Below, piece by piece: positions 56,139 through 64,000 of a stretch of DNA of 64,000 nt. The translations under genes were made by a program, and so were the position numbers. Numbering within the stretch: position 1 is the stretch's first letter; the number at the start of each line of letters is the position of its first letter. The DNA is from Coffea arabica. Taxonomy: Eukaryota > Streptophyta > Magnoliopsida > Gentianales > Rubiaceae. The stretch is taken from assembly GCF_036785885.1 (NCBI RefSeq), contig NC_092326.1, positions 41,812,287-41,876,286 on the forward strand, read 5' to 3'. The notes beneath the pieces were generated by a model, which saw only the letters and a list, made by a program, of their open reading frames with translations, was not told the origin of the DNA and made no database searches.

Positions 56139-59100
56139 TCAAGTTTGGAACGCAGGAAACTGGCTTTCGATAAATGATTTATCCTCCCAAGAAGCTTCTT
56201 CAGGTTCCAGCTGCTCCCATTTAATCAGGAACTGAATGATAGTCTGCCCATTGCGCAAAATAACCCTCCTGCTCAATATGGCTTCTGGTTGCAGAGGGCA
56301 TTGATCATGTGTGTCCAGTTCTGGTAGCTTGGTAGAACTCCCTTGCATTGGTCCCATTTTTTTCTTCAGCAGTGACACATGAAACACAGGGTGTAATCTG
56401 GTACCTGCTGGTAACTTCAATCTGTATGCCACTGTACCAACTCTTTCCTCCACCTGAAAAGGTCCAAAATATTTAGCAGATAGCTTGAGACATTTCCTTA
56501 CTGCTACCGTTTGCTGTCTATAGGGTTGAAGCTTCAAAAATACCCAATCTCCCACAGCAAATTCTCTCTCAGTTCTGTGTTGGTCAGAAAAGTGCTTCAT
56601 CCTTTGTTGAGCCTTGGCCAAGTTGTCCTTTATGCAGTTAGAGATCCTGTTCCTTTCCTGGATCATATTGGAGGCTGCTGGAACTACAGAATCCAAATAA
56701 GGCCCCAGTGGCAGTGGCAAGGGTCTATATCCAAACAAAGCTTCGAAGGGTGTCATATTGAGGCTAGAGTGATAGGTGGAATTGTACCACCACTCAGCCA
56801 TAGACAGCCACTTGCTCCAATGTGATGGCATCTCTCCTGTCATACATCTCAAGTAGTTTTCCACGCATTGATTCAGCCTTTCACTTTGACCATCAGACTG
56901 AGGATGGTAAGAAGAAGTGTAGTGTAGTTCTGTCCCTAGCACCTTAAATAGCTCCTTCCAGAATCCACTGGTAAAAATCTTATCCCTGTCTGTGATGATG
57001 GATTCAGGTAGACCATGCATTCTGTAAATGTTGTCCAGAAAAACTTGTGCAACCCCTTTGGCAGTGAATGGATGAGTGAGTCGAACGAAATGCCCAAACT
57101 TAGTGAACCTATCAATCACCACCAGAATGGTGTCGAACCCTTGTGACTTGGGTAGCTTCTCAATGAAATCCATGGAAATGTGAGTCCATGCCTGTGTGGG
57201 AACTGGAATTGGTTGCAACAGACCAGGATATGGAACATTCTCAGATTTATTCCTTTGACAGGTATCACAGCTACGTACGAAGGCTATCACCTCTTGTTTC
57301 ATCCCTGGCCAATAAAACAGTGACTTAATCCTCTGCCAACAGCCTTTTTGTCCTGAATGACCTCCCAGTGCTGAGGCATGAAGCACCTGAAGGATCTGGT
57401 TTCTGATGTTATTGGCCCCTCCCACATAGATTTTTCCTTGATAACGTAGCACTCCATCCACCAGAGTATAGCCATTGTGAGAAGTGGGATCCAGTAGTAG
57501 TTGAGCCATGATGTTTTGACAATGCTCATCTAATTCATAACTTTTCTGCAGTTCCTCCATCCACCCTGGCCTCACTGCTGATATAGCCAGGCATGTCTTG
57601 AAGGAAGGATTTGAAACAGTCTCCTGTCTTCTAGATAAAGCATCTGCAACCTTATTTTCAACCCCCTTTTTATACTGTATCTCATAGTCTAATCCCATGA
57701 GTTTTGTCATCCACTTATGCTGGAGAGCAGTGTTCAATTTTTGATCCAGCAAATACTTTAAGGATTGATGGTCAGTTCTGATAACAAAATGATTTCCAAC
57801 CAGATAATGCCTCCACTTAGTGACTGCCATTACTAGAGCAAGGAGTTCCTTTTCGTATACTGATAGTCCCAAATTCTTGGGCGATAATGCCTTGCTCAGG
57901 AAGGCAATTGGATGTCCTTCCTGCATCAGAACAGCTCCAATACCACCCCCACTGGCATCTGTTTCCACTACAAATGCCTTGGTAAAGTCTGGAAGTATGA
58001 GAACTGGGGCTGAGCACATCAATTCCTTCAAGTGCTCAAAGGCAGCCTGTGCTTTTTCATTCCACCTGAACCCATCTTTCCTGAGCAGTTCAGTCAGAGG
58101 TTTGCACACCTGGCCATAATGTTTTACAAATCGTCTGTAGTAACCTGTTAGCCCCAGGAAGCCCCTTAATTCCTTGACATTTTGAGGTACGACCCAATTT
58201 AAAATGCTACTAACCTTGGAGTCATCCATGCTAACTCCCTTGTCAGTAATAGTATGTCCTAGATAGTCTACCCTCCTCTGAGCAAATGCACACTTGGACT
58301 TCTTCACAAACAGCTGGTTATCCCTCAACAGATTCAGCACAAGTCTTAGGTGCTGGATGTGATCCTCTAAGGTAGAGCTGTATACTAATATATCATCAAA
58401 GAAGACCAGGACAAATTTTCTCAAATAAGGTTGGAATATCTGATTCATCAACGACTGGAAGGTTGCAGGAGCATTGGTAAGACCAAAAGGCATTACCAGA
58501 AATTCAAAGTGACCACAATGGGTCTGAAAGGCTGTTTTGAAAGAGTCCTGTGGTTTGACCCTGATCTGGTGATAACCTGCAGTCAAATCCAATTTGGTTT
58601 TGAATACAGAACCTGCTAATTCGTCCAGCAACTCATCTACATTGGGTATTGGGAACCTGTCCTTGACAGTTAGCTCATTCAGCTTCCTGTAGTCCACACA
58701 GAATCTCCAGGTGCCTTCCTTCTTCTTGACCAGCAATACAGGAGAGGCAAATGGACTGTTGCTGTGTTTGACAATGCCCTTCTGCAGCATTTCAGTCACC
58801 TGTCTCTCTATTTCCTCCTTGTGACAATGAGGGTATCTATAAGGTTTGAGTTTGAAGGGTTGGGCATCTGGTTTAAGGGCTATCTCGTGATCTATACTTC
58901 TGCTTGGAGGTAGTGATTGTGGTGCCTGGAATACATCCTCAAACTCCTGCAGCAATTGATGCACCTCCAGTGGTGTGGTATCTAATCTGCTCCCTTCATT
59001 CTGCTGTAAATTCATGGCCAGGCACATCTGCCTTTTGTATTCAATAAAGGTCCTCAAGTCTTTGCCTCTGATCAGGTCCAAGTCACAATTATCTGCTTGT

Positions 59101-60743
59101 CCATGTAGGTGAATTTCCCCTCCTTCATGGTGTAATGATATTCTCAGTTGTTGGAAGTCGAAAGTAATGGGACTGAAGTGTGTCATCCAATCTACCCCCA
59201 GAATGATATCCCATCCCCCTAGTTCCATTGCCTTGAGATTAAACCTGAAGTGATGTTGATTAATACTCCATTGCACACCTGGGCATACTGCATTGCTGGT
59301 GACACAATCTCCATTGCCCATGAGGACAGAGAAGGGTTGATCCACCCACTGATATTTGAGATCCATTCCAATGACCAGCTCACTGTTTATAAAACTATCA
59401 GAACTCCCAGTGTCCACTAAGATGGACACCTCTTCTCCATTCAGGACCCCTGTAAGTGTGATAGTTTTCCTCTTTAGTGCCTCAGATAAGGCATTTAAGG
59501 ACAATTCCATGGTCTGCCCAGGATTCCCAGTTTGTTCATCCTGTTCCCCCAGGGCATCCTCAAATGTAGTTTCCTCCTCCTCTTCCAGTATCATGCAGTT
59601 TGTATGGCCTACCTTACACTGATGTCCTACCCCATACTTGTCCCCACACTTAAAGCATAGCCCATTCGTCCTTCTAAACTGCATTTCCTGTGCAGAAAGT
59701 CTCCTAGTATCCTTAGTGCCTTCCTGCCAATTCCCCAACTTAGTAGGCTTATGGTTGTTGTAGAAGGGAACCTTATATGAATTAGCTCCCTGAGTTGTTG
59801 TGGTGCCCCGTGTCAACCCCAGTCTGTTTTCTCCTAGAGGTTTGACATTCTCTTTAGAACTCTTATGCTGCAACTTCAAAGAATATTCTTGCCACTGAGC
59901 TAGTTCAAATGCCTCAGTCAGGGTCAGAGGTTTTAACATCTTGATCATAGGTTTGATTTCCTCCTTCAAGCCACTAATGAAACTAGAAATGAAGTATTTC
60001 TCATCCAGATTTCGATTTTTCATCATCATTAAGGCCTTCAGCTCCTCAAACTTCTCCTGGTACTCTTCAACATTCCCTATCTGTTGCAGTTTATTAAATT
60101 CCTCCACTACATCTTTACAAGTCCTGTCATTAAATCTGCAACAGAGCAGTTCTCCAAATTCTTCCCAATTAAGCTTAGGCCTCTCCATTTTAACTCCTTG
60201 GAACCAACGGTCAGCCTTACCTTCTAAATACATCTCAATTACCTCTACTCTGTGCTCATCAGGAACTTGATAGTTCAGAAAGTATTTGTTACATTTGCGC
60301 AACCAATCTCTAGGATTTTCTCCAGTAAACATGTATAGATCAATCTTAGGAGGATTTGGAAGCTGGAACTTACCCCAATCCTTCCTGAAAGTCCTGTGAG
60401 CCTCGCCATCCATTGATAACCTCTGATGAGCTGGTGGAGTTGGTAGGAGCGGCACCTGATCTATCATCCGGCTACCTCCTTCGGTCACTTTCTCCTTCCC
60501 AGGCGTCATCTTCAGTAACAGTTCACTAAATTTTTGCTCAAGAATCTGGTGGAAATTCTGCTCCATTCCGGATAACAAGTTCTCCATGCGCCTGTTGTTT
60601 TCTTCCAGTTCCGTCTTCAAGTCCTTCTTGACTTGCTGGTGTTCAGATTTGGACGCCTGCAGGGACTCCGCAAGATCCTGGAGCTTAGCTTCTTGCTTCC
60701 TCATCTGCTCTTCGATGGTGCGGAATCTGGTGCTTTCCGCCAT
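56139..60743 (-). CDS. Gag-Pol polyprotein of the chromovirus
   Basis: One open frame of 1534 residues with no stop or frameshift. Gag comes first, with a coiled-coil N-terminus (about 1-75), a retrotransposon gag domain (about 130-290) and a zinc knuckle CFKCGDKYGVGHQC near 360. Protease carries VDTGSS near 442. Reverse transcriptase runs about 640-830 with the catalytic motif FFDD near 778. RNase H follows, with ETDAS near 922. Integrase has a zinc-binding HHCC region near 1115-1165 and the core acidic residues, with ITDRDKIF near 1249. A chromodomain-like C-terminus, LIKWEQLEPEEASWED, is at about 1500-1515. The order protease, RT, RNase H, integrase is diagnostic of Ty3/gypsy, and chromodomains direct integration to marked chromatin in this group. 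Fused gag and pol without a frameshift is common in plant chromoviruses. The protein appears functional, though expression cannot be judged. Confidence 0.96.
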   Translation of the reverse strand: MAESTRFRTIEEQMRKQEAKLQDLAESLQASKSEHQQVKKDLKTELEENNRRMENLLSGMEQNFHQILEQKFSELLLKMTPGKEKVTEGGSRMIDQVPLLPTPPAHQRLSMDGEAHRTFRKDWGKFQLPNPPKIDLYMFTGENPRDWLRKCNKYFLNYQVPDEHRVEVIEMYLEGKADRWFQGVKMERPKLNWEEFGELLCCRFNDRTCKDVVEEFNKLQQIGNVEEYQEKFEELKALMMMKNRNLDEKYFISSFISGLKEEIKPMIKMLKPLTLTEAFELAQWQEYSLKLQHKSSKENVKPLGENRLGLTRGTTTTQGANSYKVPFYNNHKPTKLGNWQEGTKDTRRLSAQEMQFRRTNGLCFKCGDKYGVGHQCKVGHTNCMILEEEEETTFEDALGEQDEQTGNPGQTMELSLNALSEALKRKTITLTGVLNGEEVSILVDTGSSDSFINSELVIGMDLKYQWVDQPFSVLMGNGDCVTSNAVCPGVQWSINQHHFRFNLKAMELGGWDIILGVDWMTHFSPITFDFQQLRISLHHEGGEIHLHGQADNCDLDLIRGKDLRTFIEYKRQMCLAMNLQQNEGSRLDTTPLEVHQLLQEFEDVFQAPQSLPPSRSIDHEIALKPDAQPFKLKPYRYPHCHKEEIERQVTEMLQKGIVKHSNSPFASPVLLVKKKEGTWRFCVDYRKLNELTVKDRFPIPNVDELLDELAGSVFKTKLDLTAGYHQIRVKPQDSFKTAFQTHCGHFEFLVMPFGLTNAPATFQSLMNQIFQPYLRKFVLVFFDDILVYSSTLEDHIQHLRLVLNLLRDNQLFVKKSKCAFAQRRVDYLGHTITDKGVSMDDSKVSSILNWVVPQNVKELRGFLGLTGYYRRFVKHYGQVCKPLTELLRKDGFRWNEKAQAAFEHLKELMCSAPVLILPDFTKAFVVETDASGGGIGAVLMQEGHPIAFLSKALSPKNLGLSVYEKELLALVMAVTKWRHYLVGNHFVIRTDHQSLKYLLDQKLNTALQHKWMTKLMGLDYEIQYKKGVENKVADALSRRQETVSNPSFKTCLAISAVRPGWMEELQKSYELDEHCQNIMAQLLLDPTSHNGYTLVDGVLRYQGKIYVGGANNIRNQILQVLHASALGGHSGQKGCWQRIKSLFYWPGMKQEVIAFVRSCDTCQRNKSENVPYPGLLQPIPVPTQAWTHISMDFIEKLPKSQGFDTILVVIDRFTKFGHFVRLTHPFTAKGVAQVFLDNIYRMHGLPESIITDRDKIFTSGFWKELFKVLGTELHYTSSYHPQSDGQSERLNQCVENYLRCMTGEMPSHWSKWLSMAEWWYNSTYHSSLNMTPFEALFGYRPLPLPLGPYLDSVVPAASNMIQERNRISNCIKDNLAKAQQRMKHFSDQHRTEREFAVGDWVFLKLQPYRQQTVAVRKCLKLSAKYFGPFQVEERVGTVAYRLKLPAGTRLHPVFHVSLLKKKMGPMQGSSTKLPELDTHDQCPLQPEAILSRRVILRNGQTIIQFLIKWEQLEPEEASWEDKSFIESQFPAFQT

Positions 60744-60773
60744 TATCTATGGTACAGAATCCAAGGATCGCTT

Positions 60774-60785
60774 GCTCTGATACCA
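60774..60785 (-). other. Primer binding site, initiator tRNA-Met
   Basis: Minus-strand TGGTATCAGAGC is complementary to the 3' end of plant initiator tRNA-Met and lies three bases inside the 5' LTR. This is the standard primer of many plant gypsy and copia elements. Confidence 0.92.
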
Positions 60786-60788
60786 CTT

Positions 60789-61170
60789 TGTCACGACCTC
60801 GAGGATAGTTCTGGAATTGTGTAGGAAATCAAGATTAATTGATTGTAGAATCAGGAAATTGGGGAAGAACAGAGAAAGAATTAGACTGAGAGAGAGAAAG
60901 AGAGAATAAGAGGGAATTGGAGATATCAGAGAATCAGTATATTTTCCGTGTGTCCCTTACAAAGTGGGCCCCACTTATATAACTAACTCTAACAACCTGA
61001 CAGTAACTAACAGCTGAGCTAATGCATAACTGTCTGATTAAGTGGAACGGCACCGTTTGTGGTACTTAACAACTCTCGAGCGACATCGTTTAGCTACTCA
61101 GCTAACTAAACTAGCTAATGCTCAATTGAGCCCTTATTATGCTTAAGAACATGAATTGTGCAGCCTGACA
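60789..61170 (-). repeat. 5' LTR of the chromovirus
   Basis: A 382-base LTR one base different from the 3' LTR (G at 61049). It should carry the element's promoter; no TATA position is asserted. Confidence 0.97.
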
Positions 61171-62217
61171 AATTCATTGATTTGAACTTGACCCGTCAAC
61201 CCGAAATAGGTCAGGATATCTGACACGAATCCGAAAATTTCGGATTGGTGGGCCAACCCGAAATGGCTCGAAACTTAATTTTAATTTATTAATTTATTAA
61301 TTTATCACTATAATTTCTAATAAAATCAATTTCTCACAAAACTAATTATATAATCAAGTAATAAAAATTTAAATAAATAATCTCAAACCAAATTTAAAAT
61401 AAATTAAACACCGTAAAAGTGTTTTATCCCAAGCCAAATATAAATTAAATTAAATCAGTATAAAAGTAAAAAAATAATATAATATATTATTTGTCCAAAT
61501 ATAATAATTTCAACTTCACACAAGTTAAATAAATTCATTTAGGATTAAGTAATTAATGCCTTTAAAAAAAAGAAATAACTTAGATTAGTTAGATAAAATA
61601 TTTTTTATATTTATTAAATTATTTTTAATTCGTAAACGGGTCATATCGGGTCACCCACGTGTTAATCCGAAATCGACATGTTTTCTTTTTGGATTCGACC
61701 CGATTCTGACTTGAACCCCTGAAACCTTAACCCAAACCCATTAATTTCGTGTTAGGTTCGTGTCGTGTCGGAAATTGCTACCCCTACTTTTACTGAAGAA
61801 GCATTAGGTTAATGGTCAAAATTGAGATTTCACAGTTTTGAAATTGGGAATTAAAATTTTGCTTTTTCTTTCCCAATTTTTAAATCTCGCTCATTTCCTT
61901 ACTTAAAATATATAAATGATGGTTGGGACCCACATTTCTCGATTTCCTTGCTTCAAATGGGAAAAGTCCAAAAGATACAGTCATACGTTACCGGATTCAG
62001 CGATAAAAGATTTTGTCCCGATTATAACTTGTTTATATTGTACAGCCATTCACCATTTTGAAACTCACAACAATTATTATTGCTCAAGAGGTCAAAACAA
62101 ACATTAACGGAAATATGTCCACGTTACTTTGAGATTGACATCATAAACTAGTTTAGGTAACGATCGTTTATAAAAAAAAACACTGTAACATAAACGCTTT
62201 TGAAGTTGTCAAAACTA

Positions 62218-62547
62218 CTCCCTCTATCCCACTTTGATAGTCACAATATTCCTTTTTCATCAGTCCCAAATTGTAATCCACTTCCTAATTGAAGAATATA
62301 GTTGTATTTTAATTTTTCTAAAGTACTCTTATTCAATATAAGTAGTTGTTACTATAAATCCACCCCATTTAATGAGAGTTGATATTTTTTCTACCATCAA
62401 TTCAAGTTCCCGTAAAATTGTACCATATTTAATGTGAGGGTATTTTAGAAAAATAGCAATCTAAATTTACTTTTCCAACAAAGTTAACTACTTTTTCTTA
62501 ATCTGTGTGAAAAAAGAAACAAAATTATCAAAATGGAACGGAGGGAG
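62218..62547. mobile_element. Stowaway-like (Tc1/mariner) MITE
   Basis: The 330-base unit begins CTCCCTCTATCCCACTTTGATAG and ends AAATGGAACGGAGGGAG. It is flanked by TA on both sides (62216-62217 and 62548-62549). CTCCCTC..TCCCA termini with a TA target are the hallmark of plant Stowaway elements derived from Tc1/mariner. No coding capacity. Confidence 0.88.
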
Positions 62548-62883
62548 TATATGCTACTTAACTTATAAAAAATTAGTTACCAAACACCCTAAAAATATTT
62601 TTAGTACTTAAAAGCGCTTTTCGTGTTTAGCATAATCTGTTGACCCAAATACAAATTTAGGGCTTGGTCGGTTTGTCTACTCTAATTTGCAATTAAATAT
62701 TCCTCTACGATACCTCCGTCAATGTCTGAAAAGGCAACATCAATTTTAATTGCTTGTTTAAGATCTTAAGGCAGCTGGAATTGATTTCAACCATCCCGTT
62801 AAAATTTATCCACAATTGATTAGAATAATAAACAAAAGTACAAAGCATACCTGAATAATTGTTTCGAGAAATTGCAGTAAATG

Positions 62884-62905
62884 TAGGAGGAGGAGGAGGA
62901 GGAGG
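62884..62905. repeat. GGA trinucleotide microsatellite
   Basis: Seven AGG/GGA units in tandem. The minus-strand poly-proline open frame here is an artefact. Confidence 0.85.
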
Positions 62906-63135
62906 ATATTTATCATTCACATAAATCTTATCAAACGTTTTTAAATTTTTTTTCCCTGATTTCTTCTGTTACACTGCCAAACATCCCCACCTTGCTTATC
63001 AAAATAAGTAAGTTGAGTGCATGATTGAAGAGTGTAGTAGGGCAGATCATATAAAACATTATACAAAATTTAGGCTACTGTTTGAAGGAATCCAACTCAT
63101 ACAATCTTCAACGGACAAGAGGCACAGCGGTCAAC

Positions 63136-63530
63136 TAGGGTTGCAAACGAGTCGAGTCGAGTCGAGTTTTGAACTAATTGAGCCGAGTCTCGACTAAATT
63201 TTACCAAACTCGAGCTCGACGAGCCGGCAATTTTCAAGTTCGAACTCTACTCGAATCAAGTCGAGTCGAGCTCGAAAAAAATAAAAAAGAATTATTTTAT
63301 TTTTTAAAAAATAAATAAAATAATATTTTTTTCTTAATAAATAATAAAATATTAAGGATATATACATAATTTTACTATGAAAATAAAAAATAAAAAATAT
63401 ATATAATATACGTAATTTTATTATTAAATAAAAATAAAAAAATATATATACTCAAGCTCGCGAGCCTAACGAGCTTGACTCGAGCTCGACTTGACCCGCT
63501 CGCGAGCGGTTCGATTCGTTTGCAGTCCTA
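63136..63530. mobile_element. Non-autonomous hAT element rich in GTCGAG/CTCGAG motifs
   Basis: The ends TAGGGTTGCAAACGAGTCGAG and CGATTCGTTTGCAGTCCTA are imperfect inverted repeats. Flanks CGGTCAAC (63128-63135) and CAGTCAAC (63531-63538) are an 8-bp duplication with one change. Subterminal clusters of TCGAG and GCTCG motifs in both orientations surround an AT-rich centre. No transposase. Confidence 0.8.
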
Positions 63531-64000
63531 CAGTCAACAGAGAAGCTGGATCGATTTTGTGTATTTTACACAAGATATAAGTCAATTTACACATGATGTA
63601 ATTCATTTTACATAACACATAAATATAAAACAAAATTTTGTAGATTCCATCTATGTGAAAAATGATATATAAAATAAAATCTGAATCTTATATATTTTAT
63701 TTTATCAAATCTTAGCTATCAACCTTTTCAAACGGTTGCTTCCTACAATTGTTCCCGCCCCATTTCCACCTTCAACGCCAGAGATTTGGTAAACTTTGAA
63801 TTAATAGACAACCCTCGAGACAAGAACAAGCACATGGCTCTTCCTTTCGAAGACACATTGCCCATGCCAATGGCATCCATTTGGGCAATTCTTGTTTAAA
63901 GTAAATAGTTGCAATTTGTTTGCTTTGGACAGGGACCAACGAGGGTGGAGCCTTATATTTAAATGGTCACGAAATGTGGTCATCCATAATAGTACAATAT

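Larger units (their letters stand above)
55728..61170 (-). mobile_element. Complete Ty3/gypsy chromovirus LTR retrotransposon
   Basis: The 5443-base element is read on the minus strand. It has two 382-base LTRs (TGTCA...TGACA), flanked by the 5-base duplication AATTC (55723-55727 and 61171-61175). It has a primer binding site for initiator tRNA-Met, a polypurine tract and a single open gag-pol frame. The LTRs differ at one position (55988 against 61049). The small size, short LTRs and C-terminal chromodomain fit the chromoviruses, perhaps the Reina clade (inference from size only). All parts needed for autonomous transposition appear present. Confidence 0.96.
55660..61786. mobile_element. hAT-like relic split by the LTR retrotransposon
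   Basis: Before the retrotransposon lies TAAGAGTGGCAATCGGGTCG and after it GAAATTGCTACCCCTA, inverse termini of hAT type. Subterminal GGGTCG/CGACCCG-type motifs occur on both sides. Removing the 5443-base retrotransposon and one 5-base duplication restores a unit of about 680 bases. Flanking sequences CTTTTATC and CTTTTACT may be a decayed 8-bp duplication. Only 55660-55727 and 61171-61786 belong to the relic. Confidence 0.6.
61787..64000. other. Intergenic DNA with small elements
   Basis: Apart from the Stowaway-like element, the GGA repeat and the hAT element listed separately, I see no gene. The 60-codon minus-strand frame at 63801-63983 is not recognisable. Confidence 0.5.

Noticed and set aside
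59356..60780. Plus-strand open frames opposite gag-pol
   Set aside because: Antisense shadows of the long gag-pol frame with no domain content.

Overview
The window is nuclear DNA from a plant, most likely a eudicot. It is AT-rich, its genes have GT-AG introns, and its protein-coding genes belong to plant-only or plant-typical families: a calcium-dependent protein kinase with an N-myristoylation start, a class III peroxidase with a signal peptide, and an MGNC-type short protein. Transposon relics fill the gaps. I cannot name the species from the sequence.

Five host genes can be modelled. They are: a coiled-coil protein of the At5g41620 type (19511-22301, minus, 2 exons, 647 aa); a short probably myristoylated protein (27414-27785, plus, 123 aa); a subgroup-II CDPK resembling CPK9/CPK33 (32520-37516, plus, 8 exons, 549 aa); a nuclear-looking protein whose central part reads like a degenerate tyrosine recombinase (40843-45852, plus, 6 exons, 711 aa); and a PRX42-type secreted peroxidase (49070-51017, minus, 4 exons, 329 aa). 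All splice junctions were chosen by eye from GT/AG sites, reading-frame continuity and family fit. The genes are spaced several kb apart and show no sign of acting as one pathway.

The most prominent mobile element is a complete, very young Ty3/gypsy chromovirus (55728-61170). Its 382-bp LTRs differ at one base. It has a 5-bp target duplication, an initiator-tRNA-Met primer site, a polypurine tract and one uninterrupted gag-pol frame of 1534 codons ending in a chromodomain. It landed inside an older hAT-type relic (55660-61786).

Other mobile elements supported by terminal repeats and target duplications are two Mutator-type elements with 9-bp duplications and a shared terminal motif (17080-18195, 46879-48322), several hAT-type elements (12698-13623, 24067-24589, 63136-63530), a Tourist-like element (12088-12442), a Stowaway-like element (62218-62547) and a SINE with a 19-bp target duplication (9797-9964). 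There is also a LINE 3' remnant (about 15440-16008). Stretches 10.05-13.75 kb and 30.0-32.06 kb hold further, more diverged inverted-repeat elements, nested in the first case. The remainder (especially 1-9.7 kb, 22.3-27.3 kb, 37.5-40.8 kb, 52.4-55.6 kb) is intergenic DNA in which I see no gene.

The most interesting items are the possible domesticated tyrosine-recombinase-like gene, the nearly pristine chromovirus nested in a hAT relic, and the pair of Mutator-type elements whose long termini are built from short palindromic modules.
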